DNA of 64,000 bases from Rhabdophis nuchalis. Lineage: Eukaryota; Chordata; Lepidosauria; Squamata; Natricidae. The stretch's first letter is position 1; each line of letters begins with the position of its first letter. This document shows, piece by piece, positions 23,601-34,039 of the stretch. Location: positions 46,588,110 through 46,652,109 of the forward strand of contig CM077647.1 of NCBI GenBank assembly GCA_039707465.1, read 5' to 3'. Position numbers and translations under genes: made by a program. The notes below the pieces were generated by a model. That model was not told the origin of the DNA. It saw only the letters and a list, made by a program, of their open reading frames with translations, and made no database searches.

Positions 23601-26600
23601 TGTCAATGTTTCAACCACTTCTGCACATCATCTTAATTTTGTGAAGAAAGGTGCAAAATCAAATCTTATTTGACTTTATGTCAGTTCTCAAAGTATGTTC
23701 CAGGAAGAATTTTATACAACTGATACTTATTGCAATGAGATGGGTAATTGATTTATTTGATTGATTTATTTATTTATAAGATTTGTGTGGCCACCACCTA
23801 AGGAAACACAACTCTGGATGGGTGATAACAGATACCTAAAACCAAACATTGTGGACACTATAAAAGCAAAAAATAGAGGGAAAAGCTAATTTATTTGATC
23901 TTGCCAACACTACCATCTGTCAGTTCCAACCTCACCCTACTTTACTGTTTGGGGAAACAAATTGTAGTATTTATGGTGTTTTTATTTATGTATATGTATA
24001 TACCTGTTTTAACTTCCTGTGCGTCACCCTGAGTCCCTTCGGGGAGACAGGTGCGGGATAAAAGTCAAATAAATTCTAAATTCTAAATAGCTCTTTACAG
24101 CCCACTAAAAAGGACTACTGTATTACAGAAAAAGCACACTAGATAGGAACAGTTCGATTACCAACTGATTTTGGTAATGAGCAAATAGCCTGAGGCAGTG
24201 GAAGCCACAGATAACCTGGTCCCATGCCCTGCTGGGTTTTAAAGGTAATAACCAGCTGCTTAAATTACATCTGGGAAAAAAACTGGCTGCCAGTGCAACT
24301 CACAACACCGAGCTGGGCAGATCTATGGAAATATGCCACCTAATTCTGGACCAGTTGTAACTTCTGGGTGATCTCTAAGACTGTAGCAGTGTTGCATTAT
24401 GGGTGTGGGCACGTGAGTGCGTGATGTCACACACATGCATGTGTGTGACATCACACACTCACGTGCCCACACCCATAATGCAATGCACATGCAACACCCC
24501 CCCGCAAGCCATGCTCATGTGAATACACATGGGACACCCCCATGCTCCCCCCTTGTCCCATTTTGGGCCCAGCAGGCCTCCGTGGAGCCTCCTGGGATAA
24601 AATATGGCCATGTGCCCACAGTCCTCTCGCATGTGTGCATGATCCCCCCATGCATGCATAGACCTGAAAATCAACTGGCGGGCAGGAGGCGTGCACGTAT
24701 GCGTGGTGGACCTAAGCTTGGTGACAGCTTGCATGCCTGCAGAGCGGGCTCCGTGTGCCACGCGTATCATAGGTTCACCATCACGACAATAGTCCAACTA
24801 GGCAGTGACCATGAGTCCAAAATATATTGAAGTGCAAACTCAGTTCCTGGGACTGTATAGTGCAGCTGCTTTAAGCCACTGCAAGAAAGTGCCAAATTCA
24901 CCATTTCAATCTATATACCATTATCATCATCTGTTTAGCAGGAAGTCCAATTTGATTTAATGCTAGATGTGAATATGTGTGTGTGTTGGAGGAAAGGGGG
25001 TTGAAAAGACAAGAGTTTCAAAATACTAGTATTTTCATATTCAGCTTTGTTTAAACAACCTTATTATAATCCAAACAAACCTATAAACACAGATGGTGAA
25101 AATGAAGTACCAAGCCAGAAGACTCTTTTAAGTTGCATTACAGCTGCTGCTCATCCAAGACAATCTTTCAAATTTAAAACCCTCATTGCTATCAACTCAA
25201 AGGCTCTGGGGTACAATAGGAAGGCAATATCATAACAAATCTCGTTATGTCTTATCTGCTTCTCCTCATCTGACAGCCCGTCCCAGGAGTACTTACCACA
25301 GAGAGTTCATATAGGAATCGTCTTGTGCTTTTCTGAGCATGGCAAATTTCTTTAAGCTTCTTCATAATATACGCTACTTTTTCAGATTCTTTTTCAACTT
25401 GTAATGCATTTAAATCATATCGCGACAAATCTGAAAATTGAAGAGCATCAGCCAAAGCTTTCCAATCATTTAAGTTCTCTGATACTGTGGATAAGATTGT
25501 TGAATAGATATAAGTCAATTTTTTAAAAGGCAATGCAATCTGTTCAAGAAGGCTGCTGGTCATGATTTCACTATCCTCAACATCAATAGTTCGGTTTTCA
25601 GTAATCACTTTGATATTTTTGCAGTGTACAAGGCCTACTTTTCTTCTAAGAACTCCTACATACCATTCTTTAATTTTCGTTTGTCCAATGGCTTTGACCT
25701 TATCTTCTCCAAGTATTCCTATTGTATCACCTTTAAAATATTCTAGTAAATAATCTATTTTACTTTGGCGTAACACTGTTTTGAGTGCTGTACCATAGCG
25801 GGTAATATTTAAAACCTTGTCTTGAAAGGTAGGATATTTTATGGTGGGCAATAATAATAACGGTGCAGATTTTACTTCCTTGCGTTTTTCAATTCGGCTT
25901 GGTTTGTTAGTTACACCCATTAATAACTTAGGAGGTGGTTCAGGTGTTGTAATGTAAAACTGGCATGCCAGGTTATTTTCTGGGGCTTTGATTTGAACAC
26001 GGAAGACAAAAATATGTATTTTCCTATTGCAGATTATAGAAAATGGAAAATGACGGTGAATTACTCCACCACCTCCTTTCAATTTTTCTTCTTTAATTTC
26101 TTTCCTTTGTTCTTCTTTCTTCACTTCAAAATCTGGGTCACAGGAGACAACAGAAATGCTGAGGTCTTGCGGTTTCTCCAATACAAATGTGTGCTTCCCC
26201 CAGAGCTGGAAAATAACTGGGGGCAAGCTCTTTCCTCCCCTTTTAATGTCACATACTGTTAGTTTCTCAGGAACATAGTTGTGATCAAACAAAGCAAAAA
26301 CAACAGTAAAAGATGGATGGATATGTTTTGGTCCATAAATCCCAACTGAAAGTTTTCTGTGGATATATTCCCAAACACTTACAAGAGAATTAACTGTGTT
26401 TGTTTGAGCTACAACAACGATATACATTAAGTGACTAAGGTCTGTTAGTTTCACTTGTACAGTATCTTTATAAATGTAACAATTGTGTATTTTTTCAAAT
26501 GGCCCTTCCTTATTGCAACTACACAGACAAACAATTTCAGTCATTACCTGACTAAAAGGATCCTTTTTTATTTCAGCTGCAATTTTCATCTCTAATAAAA

Positions 26601-29600
26601 TAGCCTCAGTAGTATTAAGGTTGCTCAAGGTAAGTTCAATCAAAGGAGTCAAGGTGGTTGAAAACTCATCATTGAGTGATGATGGAGAATCAAGGATTGC
26701 CTGCAGGCCAACTTCTTGGAATTCTCCAAGTGCCACATGACCTTCAGGAAAATGAACAGCAATATCTGAGTCGGGAAGTTGCACTGAACCACCTTCATAA
26801 TTCACTTTGCAGACTATATGGGTTTCTATAGATTGGGTCTGTGCCCATCCAGGACCCTGATTTATCACATTCAAATCCAGGCAAGATCTAGCCAGTTGTC
26901 GTTGATTCAACCAAGCTGTCTTGTAGGCCTCACGTTGATTCTGAAATGCTTCCGTTTCTGGAGGTAGAATATAATTGGATGGTTCTGTATTAGAAAATTC
27001 ACACCGTACATCTATAATATCCAAAAGATCTGAAACACTCCTAGATTTTGCAGATCTTTTAGAAGGTTTGCGACAAAAGAGATATTCAATATTTAATTCA
27101 TCTCCCGATGAAGCAGCAGAATCCCTACCATTTGAATCTCTAAAAAATAAATCTGGATCTTCTTTCAAGATAGATACCCTTCTATTGTTTTTTTCTTTGT
27201 TGCATGATTCAGCTATGTCATCTAAAAATGGATTAGATGCTGACAGTTCCTTCCAAAACGGATTTGTTTTAAATCCACCAGGGGCATCTTGCTTAAATTC
27301 TCCAGTCCAGTGTGATTTAAAATGCAATTCATTTGCCTTATTGTCTGTTTTTTGGGATGAGAGAGAAAAAGAGAAATGTAAATTCTCATCTCAATTTATT
27401 TAAATATACCTAGAATAAATGGAAGAAAACAAGTATACATTTATCCACCCAACTCATTTTTAACTAAGAATTTATGTGTCCATCTAGAAAATTAAGATTT
27501 TCTTAAGATTCTATTTAAATTTTAAATACAAAAACATTAAATGTAGTGTGGCCATTGTTCAGTAGTTATTTTGAAAGAACTTACTACTTCCAGATTGATA
27601 GTGAAATAACAATTGAGCAAGTATAGAATGTAGTTCTACCTTTTCCTAGGAGTAAAATCCCCTAGAATACCATTGGACTAAATCAGAATAAATGGTTAAT
27701 ATTTTTAGGATAAAATTGTTATCTTCTTCAAATGAGAGAGGGCTTCAAGCTTCTTCAATGGTTAATGAGATAGTCTATGAATACTGATAGGTGTTTACTG
27801 ATGCTTAACAGTTTATTTGATCAGGTTCCACTAAGCCAGGGGTCTGCAAAGTCGGCTCTTTTAAGACTGGTGGACTTCAACTCCCAGAGTTCCCCAGCCA
27901 GCATAGCTGGCTGGGGAATTCTGGGAGTTGAAGTCCACCAGTCTTAAAAGAGCCGACTTTGCAGACCCCTGCACTAAGCAAAGCTCTAGGTTACTCTAAA
28001 AATGCACTGTTGTAGCCCTTGGGATATATATTACTGATGGTGCGATAGCACTAACAATAAGGTAAAGGTTGCCCTTGCACATGTATGTGCTAGTGGTTTC
28101 TGACTCTAGGGGGCAGAGCTCATCTCCGTTTCAAAGCCAAAGAGCCAGCGCTGCCTAAAGACATCTCTGTGGTCATGTGGCCAGAAGCGCTTGGGACACT
28201 GTTACCTTCCCACCAAAGGTGGTTCCTATTTTTCTACTTGCATTTTTACATGTTTTTGAACTGCTAGGTTGGCAGTAGCTGGGTCAAGTAATGGGAGATC
28301 ACTCTGTTACCAGCACTAGGAATTCGAACCACCGAATTGCTAACCTTTCTGATCGATAAGCTCAGCGTCTTAGCCAGTGAGCCACCGCATCCCTTAGCAG
28401 CACATAATTTGATTGCTTTTCTGAAAGTCATGCATCTGTCTTAAATTGCTATGTCCTGTAAGATATATGACAGGGCCTAACTTGAATTTAGTTTTTGTCT
28501 TGGGATTTCTAGATAAGGTTTACAGATATCATCTATTCTCAATTTGCTATTCTTCCCTTGCAGGGATGATTCCTCCCCAAGACATATACTCTTTTGAATT
28601 AGTGATTTTTTCCCCAGAAAGCAGAGTTGGGTTAGGGTTAGGCTGAGTCCACTACCCTGGGCTGCGATAGCAGAGGGCACTCCCATTTGCTACCGCTAAG
28701 GTGCCACCAGGGTAAGTGAGGGAAGGAGAGGGGCCATACAAAGAAAGGAGATGTGTGCTAAACCAGCCCCCGCTGCCAAGGGGAGAACCTTTGCCCTCTA
28801 ATATCACACGCCACATTTCCAAAGATTGACAGGACACCTCTCCCACTCCCCACTCTACAGGTCTGCTACACCCGGCAAGAGATTTCCTAGCTCATGATCC
28901 CAGGAGAAGCTTGTCCGCCTAGAGTTGCCAATTCTTCTGCTGGCCCAAGAGGAAGCTTTTGCTGCTGCCTTTACAGGCACTGCAGAGGCACAAAACTTTC
29001 CATTGGCTTTTCCCTCAATGGCGGTGGAGCTGGAGCCCTTTGGGTTCCGCTGTGGCCACCCACTTTGTGGAAGCAGCCAATCACTGCGAGGACTCTCCCC
29101 TTTGCCTCCCCACCCTTGTTTACCTATCCCAGAGAGATCGGCCTCTGATCTAGCTGCCTTCATTGCCAGCATAGCTCCTGAGCAAACTCTTCCATTCTCT
29201 GTGAAGAACTGGCAGCTCTGGGTACCTCTTCGTTCTCTTTGAGAGCCACTTTGCACCTTGTTTGCAAATCGGCTGTCAAAGAGAACGAAGCAGGAATGGT
29301 GCTTCTTCGCAACAGCCAAGGACCTCTTCCACTGGGAGCTCCAACCTGGGGGGAGGGGGGCTGCTGCAAAGCTGGCAGTTTTGGGGAGCTTCTTCTCTCA
29401 TTGGTTAGTTTTCTTACCTCTAGGAAGCTATGGTGACTTTGTCCTTAAAGGCTGCTCCGCGCCTTTTGATTTTTTGCAGGCGTGGAGAAAAGCAACCCTG
29501 TGAAGGGACCGAGCCTACTCTGAACTTGGAAGCCAAGAAGCTTCTTTTCCAACCAGCCGCTGCACACTGGTGCAGGGCACTGAAAAGATCTCTGGTCACT

Positions 29601-31332
29601 TTCTTCTTACTGTCTGGAGGACCTTTGGGCGCCCTGCGGCCAGTGGCTCAGAAGCCTCTGATCCTCCGGCACTCAAAGAGGCGGCTGAGTGGCTTCTTTG
29701 CCAGCGAGCTGCTTCCCAGCTCAGGTCAGCTTGCCTTCCAATGGATACGTCAGATTGGCAAGCAAGCAGCAACTGGGGGACTGGTTCGGGGGGAGGGGGA
29801 TTGCCACCCTGCTGGTCCTACCAGTTTGGAGAGCCAAGTCTGATTTTTTCCTACCGGTTCAGCTGAACCGGTCCAACCTACCTTTGGGTCACATAACCAC
29901 ATTTTGGATGCTTGGTCCACCTTTATAGCTAGTTGAGCATTCTGCTGTCATATGAACATAATTTATGACTTTTTTTGCTACATTCTGGCAAAAAGCCAAC
30001 CACAGGAATACACTGATTTCCTTAAGGGCCATGATAGTCACTTAAAGACTATGATGTTTGCTTAACAACTGCTGTAAAAAAGTCACAAAATTATGTCTGG
30101 TTACATGAGTGGTGCAATTCATGGGCTCCATTACAATCATAAATTGATTGTAGTAATATGAATAAGAGACTACTAGGGAGTGTTAAGGGCTTATAGGAAG
30201 ACTGGGAATTTTTTTTTTTAATCCAGAAGGTAGTGGATATTCCCTTGTCTACTTCTGCCAAATCTATATAGATGAATCCATGAAATCACCAGAAAACGAG
30301 ATTAATGTATAGGAAGCTTTTTAAATCATCTTTTATAATTATTATTTTCTGTTTATAATTTTTAATACTAAAAGCTCCCAACTATTATAAATGTTCTTCA
30401 TAGTGGAATTACCAATATTCATTCTGATCATCCTTCTCTGCACATTTATTCTCTAAATGTTCTTGACAAATTTTATGTTTGTGTTTTAAAAGAAAAAAAC
30501 ATGAATTATATTTGCCTCTCTTCATTATAATCAAAGAGCTGATGTTAAAGGGGCAGCCATTTTTATATTCTTCCAAAATTCTCACCCATACTGAAAATAT
30601 CTAACTAAACATCAACTTTACCCGTCATTACTACTGTATTTTTTGGACTGTAAGATGCATCAAGATTTTGAAGAGGCAAATAAAAAAAAGTTTTGCACGC
30701 TGCAGATCTCCCCTTCATCAAAAAAAGGGCATGCATAGCCTTTAGGAGGTTCCGAGGGGAGGGGGGGGGCAAAACAAGCAAAAAATGGCCCGTTTTCTGC
30801 TCATTTTTGTTCTTCCCAGCCCCCAGGAGCACTCTACAAGCCTCCTAAAGGCTATACTCTGGAAGCCTCCTAAAGGCTATGCAGAGATATTTTTACAAAG
30901 GGGTTGGGTTTCAGAAAACCAAAAATGCTGTATTCAGTTTATAAGATGCACCCAGATTTTCACCCTCTTTTTTGAGGGAAAAAGGTGCATCTTATACTCC
31001 AAAAAATACGGGACTTATATAGAGTATCTCCAGAAAATCAAACCTTTTTGTGATAAATATTTTTCCCTAGAATCATAATTAATTTTTTTAAAAAGCAATG
31101 GCTGCAGTGGAGCAAAATCACATATAAGGAGTTCCAACCATTTCCATTTTGTTTTGATAGCAGAATATTTATTTTTTTCTTAAAATTTAACAGCAAATTA
31201 TATTTTCTGTTAAAGTAATAGAGCTGTCATACCTATCCAATCATTTCTTGTAAGGTTTCCATCATCCAAGTCAACCAAAGATCCTTCTGATTTGCTCCAT
31301 GGAAATTCCTTTAAATGACAGGAAACGGACAT
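17484..31332 (-). CDS. MACC1: MACC1, four coding exons, 849 aa
   Basis: Join, minus strand: 31332-31233, 27344-25297, 21308-21120, 17696-17484. Junction phases agree (1, 0, 0) and all introns are GT-AG. The 849-residue product compares with 852 in human. MACC1 is a SH3BP4-related adaptor and regulator linked to MET signalling and endocytosis. Seen in order: N-terminal acidic stretch; NPFW (61-64) and NPFLDD (71-76) EH-binding motifs; conserved [11 protein letters not shown] segment; ZU5 region (about 215-345) with a DPF motif (295-297); linker; SH3 domain (about 560-615, with EWYVGVLR and GLVHCKN); death-domain-like sequence at about 637-715 and again at 717-790. The residue run at 525-533 is unusual: the KxxPxxP motif is not preserved. 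No frame break is present, so the gene looks functional. Confidence 0.95.
17697..21119 (-). other. MACC1 intron
   Basis: GT-AG intron of 3423 bp. It is AT-rich, with no other gene. The stretch 18530-18775 is locally GC-richer, with a GCATGCTGCATGCATCCC block; its nature is unknown. Confidence 0.85.
21120..21308 (-). CDS. MACC1: MACC1 penultimate coding exon
   Basis: 63 codons from [13 protein letters not shown] to NKNGEVAPE, phase 0 at both ends. Acceptor is CTTCCAG before GCACTT; donor is CCAGAG followed by GTAAGT. It contains the [20 protein letters not shown] helix of the C-terminal death domain. Confidence 0.96.
21766..22431 (+). mobile_element. Bov-B (RTE) LINE, 5'-truncated
   Basis: Strong match to the Bov-B 3' coding region and tail: ATCATGGCATCAGGCACTC, CAAATAGATGGGGAAGAAA, GACTTTATTTTTCTGGGCTC-like sequence, AAATTAAAAGACGCTTGCTC, GTCAAGGCTATAGTTTTCCC and ATGTATGGCTGTGAGAGGTG. 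The 3' end has ATGGTTTGAACACGACTTCA, the degraded GTCGGACACGACTGA signature. Frames are broken. Bov-B is abundant in squamates and known for horizontal transfer to ruminants. It lies antisense to MACC1 inside an intron. Confidence 0.93.
23960..24090 (+). mobile_element. L2-type LINE 3' tail
   Basis: CTTCCTGTGCGTCACCCTGA followed by GTCCCTTCGGGGAGACAGG and a TAAATTCTAAATTCTAAAT end matches the 3' terminus of the L2 element at 52340-52427. Only the tail is present. Confidence 0.8.
24110..24391 (-). mobile_element. Possible decayed LINE fragment, antisense
   Basis: GGTCCCATGCCCTGCTGGGT and the following AAAGGTAATAACCAGCTGC resemble antisense L2 C-terminal sequence (compare 12400-12440 and 8950-9000). 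Too decayed for a firm call. Confidence 0.45.
24392..24483. repeat. 92-bp near-perfect palindrome
   Basis: Left arm TTGCATTATGGGTGTGGGCA and onward is mirrored by the right arm ending TGCCCACACCCATAATGCAA, with the centre at ATGCAT (24435-24440) and a single arm mismatch (C at 24420 against A at 24455). It contains CACGTG on each arm, TGATGTCA/TGACATCA, and a CA/TG core. It can form a long hairpin. Confidence 0.95.
24484..24800 (-). mobile_element. GC-rich hAT-type fragment
   Basis: The right part, read on the minus strand, gives GATGGTGAACCTATGATACG, then GGCACACGGAGCC, a terminus that recurs on the plus strand at 38408-38450 (GATGGCAAACCCATGGCAGG). The left part is C/T-rich with repeated CACATG words. 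It may form one element with the adjacent palindrome. Confidence 0.55.
25297..27344 (-). CDS. MACC1: MACC1 large coding exon
   Basis: 2048 bp: two bases complete a split Asp codon, then 682 codons run to YELSV. The acceptor is a pyrimidine tract followed by AAAAAACAG; the donor is CTGTG followed by GTAAGT. This one exon encodes the NPF motifs, the ZU5 region, the SH3 domain and the first death-domain part, as in mammals. Reading on past 25297 gives 14 non-homologous residues and a stop, confirming the donor. Confidence 0.96.
27837..27971. mobile_element. Palindromic hAT MITE, perfect 8-bp duplication
   Basis: CAGGGGTCTGCAAAGTCGGC at the left is mirrored by GCCGACTTTGCAGACCCCTG at the right, and the whole 135 bp folds on itself around ATAGCTGG. 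CACTAAGC at 27829-27836 is repeated exactly at 27972-27979. An 8-bp duplication with CAG/CTG ends is diagnostic for hAT. The near-perfect palindrome and intact duplication indicate a recent insertion. Confidence 0.95.
28060..28394 (-). mobile_element. tRNA-derived SINE, Sauria type
   Basis: The minus strand has a tRNA-like head with A box TGGCTCACTGG (28384-28374) and B box GGTTCGAATTC (28330-28320), a body shared with 33714-33914, and an end with AACCTTTACCTTATTG, resembling the Bov-B-like tail of Sauria SINEs. Bov-B copies in the window could have supplied the retrotransposition machinery. It is near full length. Confidence 0.88.
28600..29890. other. GC-rich intronic block, unassigned
   Basis: About 1.3 kb much richer in G+C than the rest of the intron. 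Open frames on both strands are short and look fortuitous. It contains a 16-bp-arm hairpin (CTTCGTTCTCTTTGA at 29228 onward, with its complement ending at 29291). The end, CTACCGGTTCAGCTGAACCG (29850-29869), resembles the interior of the hAT at 59720-59740. Probably a non-autonomous DNA transposon, but I found no convincing ends. Confidence 0.4.
29930..30180 (-). mobile_element. Decayed hAT MITE fragment
   Basis: TTTGCTTAACAACTGCTGTA and the following AAAAAAGTCACAAAATTATG match, with divergence, the family seen at 33423-34014 and 54165-54548. Confidence 0.5.
30637..31012. mobile_element. TIR element (ATAAGATGCA type)
   Basis: The left end CTGTATTTTTTGGACTGTAA pairs with the right end TTATACTCCAAAAAATACGG. 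The interior has AAAACAAGCAAAAAATGGCC and AGGAGCACTCTACAAGCC, shared with 15420-15500. No coding capacity; a non-autonomous DNA transposon in the same family as 14786-15645. Confidence 0.78.
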
Positions 31333-31340
31333 TTTTCTTC
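31233..31340 (-). CDS. MACC1: MACC1 first coding exon
   Basis: Acceptor CATCTAG, then eight bases of leader (GAAGAAAA), ATG at 31332-31330 and 33 codons ([10 protein letters not shown] to RNDWI) plus one base, donor ATAG followed by GTATGA. The Ser-Glu-x-x-Leu-Val-Asp-Leu-Asp pattern aligns with the N-terminal segment of human MACC1, and the phase-1 end matches the phase of the next exon. Upstream ATGs in the same frame lie beyond the proposed acceptor, so 31332 is the chosen start. Confidence 0.85.
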
Positions 31341-32636
31341 CTAGATGATTTAAGATAAATTTGTAAACAAATTGAGAACTACTTAAAGCTGCAAACATCA
31401 TTTAAAATGTGGTGTTGGAATCAGTATCTAAAGCATTTTTCAGGCATGTATGTGCCCACATAAGTCTTATAAAGTAATGCCTTATTACTTTATTAAGGCA
31501 ATCTTTTCTGTGCATAGAACAAAGAAGCCAATTAACATAAGATTAATTTCTTTTGTATATAAATTCTGTCTACATGTAGTATTAAAGTATTGCATATGGT
31601 CTATTCTAATAGGCTGCATGTTCTTCTGGCTTAAATGTCCAAAATTTTGTTTATGTGACAAAGCAAAGCTGTACAATTATTGTAGATAAGACAGACAAAA
31701 AAGAAAACATAACAATCAAAAAACAACTTTTTACAGTAAACAAAACAGCAAATGGTAACTTATCTCTTCAGATAGGTTATAGGCAATCTGGCATTAACTA
31801 TACTTTCTTTTTTTTGACTAAGAGATGATAAAAGTTGAAATTCAAAGTACCTGGTTACTATTAATTTGCCTATTATGTGTAACTATTATATAGTTACTAG
31901 AAAAGAAATTCATATATACAGATAGTAGTGAGAATTATGACTACAATGATATGCAGTGTTATATAATGGAATTTAATATGATTTTTTATGGATGTGCACA
32001 AAATTGCTCAAAGAGTTATGTTAGTATAATTGACAAAAATGAAAGACTTGGATTCAAATCTGCCCTTAAGCATGGAAGTTAATAGAGAGATTTATCCTAT
32101 CTCTAAAAGTGCATTCGATATCTAGATGACATTTGTGTATCTACAAATTCCTTGACAAACTCTCTGGTTGCCTGGTGCCTCTAAGTACCACAATGAGCCT
32201 AAAAAGATTCACAAAAAATAAAATATCTAATAACCAGTCTTGCTTTCTGCTCTATGGCCATTCGGGGATTGGCTATTCCACCACACCAATTATTTTGTGA
32301 GGGTCCATAAGATACTCTCAAAATTCCAAATGTGTCTTCCAGTGAAAAAAAGTGTTGGTAACATTTGAAATTCTTATACACTGCATATTAGTATATTACA
32401 ATGATATAAACAGTATATTTAAAAAATTAGGAAGGTGTAAAAATTGATGTGCTATTAACTATGAAAATTTAGTGAGATGATTTTTGTTTCTGATTTTCAA
32501 CACTCGCTTCATCACTATAAAACTACTTTTAATTAATCTAGTGGTCATGAACAAAATATAATTTTGTGACTTTAGCATTAGCTTATAAAAATGCTACTGA
32601 CAATTAAGTCTTTTTCTAATGACTTTTTTTAGAGCC
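31341..32636. other. Probable MACC1 5' intron, unassigned
   Basis: AT-rich, no recognisable gene or repeat. Confidence 0.45.
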
Positions 32637-32895
32637 AGGGATCCTGAAGATCCTGAAGATGAAACTCAAATTTTTTGTGCATCTAATGAAAAGGAAGGAC
32701 TCATTGGAGAAGAGCCTAATGCTGGGAAAGATTGAGAGCAAAAGAAGAAGGGGACGACACAGAATGAGGTGGCTGGATGGAGTCACTGAAGCAGTAGGCA
32801 TGAACTTAAATGGACTCCAGAGGATGGTAGAGGACAGGAAGGCCTGGAGGAAGGTTGTCCATAGGATCGCGATGGGTCAGACCCAACTTTGCAAA
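32637..32895 (+). mobile_element. Bov-B LINE 3' fragment
   Basis: AAGATGAAACTCAAATTTTT, AGAAGGGGACGACACAGAAT, GAGGTGGCTGGATGGAGTCA and GGTTGTCCATAGGATCGCGA follow the order of the Bov-B C-terminus and 3' end and align with 22180-22420. Severely 5'-truncated; the 9-bp unit ATCCTGAAG is duplicated at its left end. Confidence 0.9.
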
Positions 32896-33113
32896 TTTGT
32901 TTGATTTTATACCTATATCATCAAATGTGTTTAATGTAGCCATAGTAAAAAGTATTCAGCTTATCTAATTATAAAAACACTCTTCCTTCAATAAATTGGG
33001 TCTATATTTTATTGCTAAAGTACTACTAATCTTTTTTTTTTTAAATCTGCATTCCATTGATAAGAGAAGGGGTGCCAATAACTTCAATTAATATCTTGTG
33101 CTTTCACTTTACC

Positions 33114-33127
33114 CCAGCAGGTGGCAG
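33114..33127 (+). promoter_or_regulatory. CTCF core motif
   Basis: CCAGCAGGTGGCAG matches the CTCF core consensus at all 14 positions. It adjoins a SINE-like sequence. Occupancy cannot be judged from sequence. Confidence 0.5.
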
Positions 33128-33129
33128 CA

Positions 33130-33230
33130 TCTGCCCAACAGTATCTGAAGCTAAACAGGCCTGATGATGGATGAGCTCCCAGAAGGTAGCAATGGAAAAC
33201 CACTGCTTTATTTGTCAACTCCTTTAATGT
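33130..33230 (+). mobile_element. 5S-rRNA-like SINE fragment
   Basis: GAAGCTAAACAGGCCTGATG and ATGGATGAGCTCCC resemble the internal promoter region of 5S rRNA with deletions, followed by GCAATGGAAAACCACTGC, a typical SINE body. It is too diverged to be a 5S gene. Confidence 0.5.
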
Positions 33231-33422
33231 GATTTAGGAAACAAGATTCACATGGACTTTAATTGGTTTTAAGGTCAAGAATTAGGGATTAAAAGACTAG
33301 AATCTTGACAATAGATAACCCTCCTTTATTAATGATGTTATTAAGGTGGGGGTACCCTTTGAAACTTTCTTCACTTTGGTTTCATGAAAAGCTAAGAATC
33401 ATTTAAAAATAAAAGTCTGTAC

Positions 33423-34014
33423 AGGTAGCCCTCAGCTTCATTCAGTGACCTTCAGAAGTTATGATGGCACTGAAAAAAGTGAATTGTGAGAGTTTTTCAT
33501 ACTTCTGGTCTTTGACACATCCTGATAGTCACTTGATCAAAATTCAGATGCTTGTCAACTGACTCATATTTATGATGGTTGCAGTGTCCCACAATCATTT
33601 TTGCAACCTTCTGATAAATAAAATCAATGAGGAAATCAGATTAACAACCGCAGTGATTCACTTAACACATCTGGCAAGAATGGTTATAAAAGGTGTTTGA
33701 CTAAACACCGAAGGAGCATGGAATGCTGTTACCTTCCCAACAAGGTAGTTCCTATTTTTCTACTTGCATTTTTACATGCTTCCAAACGGCTAGGTTGGCA
33801 GAAGCTGGGACAAGTAACAGGAGCTCACTCCGTTTTGTGGTGCTAGGGATTTGAACCACCAAAATGCCAAGCTTTCTGTTCAAGAAGGTAAGCGTCTTAG
33901 CCACCGCGCCCCTTAAGAAAGGTCATAAAATGGGGCAAAATTCAATAACTGCCATGCTTAACAACATAAATTTGTGACTCAATTATAGTAGTAAATCAAG
34001 GATCACCTGTAACA
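33423..34014 (+). mobile_element. hAT MITE (CAGGTAGCCCTC type), split by a SINE
   Basis: Starts CAGGTAGCCCTCAGCTTC and ends AAGGATCACCTG. Internal motifs (TTCAGTGACCTTCAGAAG, CACTTGATCAAAATTCAGA, AAAATGGGGCAAAATTC) recur in inverse orientation at 54165-54548. A SINE interrupts it at about 33691-33914, with a diverged flanking repeat AAGAATGGTTATAAAA / AAGAAAGGTCATAAAA. Confidence 0.75.
33691..33914 (-). mobile_element. Sauria-type SINE inside the hAT
   Basis: Minus strand: GGGGCGCGGTGGCTAAGACG head, B-box-like GGTTCAAATCCC (33862-33851), and the body CTGCCAACCTAGCCGTTTGG as in 28060-28394. It lacks the most distal tail. Confidence 0.8.
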
Positions 34015-34039
34015 ACTTCTCCCATTTGCTGATGTAACC

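Larger units (their letters stand above)
21309..25296 (-). other. MACC1 intron with Bov-B, L2 and hAT debris
   Basis: GT-AG intron of 3988 bp, rich in foreign repeats; separate entries are given for 21766-22431, 23960-24090 and 24392-24483. The stretch 22432-23755 holds nothing I recognise. Confidence 0.85.
27345..31232 (-). other. MACC1 intron
   Basis: 3888-bp GT-AG intron. It contains the hAT palindrome 27837-27971, a Sauria-type SINE, a GC-rich block and a TIR element, listed separately. Confidence 0.85.

Noticed and set aside
24417..24830. 137-codon plus-strand open frame, His/Thr-rich
   Set aside because: It reads through the CA-rich palindrome and a GC-rich transposon fragment; no domain, and overlapping frames are open on the other strand.
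28629..28642. GGGTTAGGGTTAGG, an interstitial telomere-like word
   Set aside because: Only about two units; expected by chance.
28855..29319. 154-codon minus-strand open frame in the GC-rich intron block
   Set aside because: Frames are open on both strands because of composition; no conserved motif.
33130..33180. Possible 5S rRNA gene
   Set aside because: Only part of the internal region is similar, with deletions, and it continues into a SINE body.
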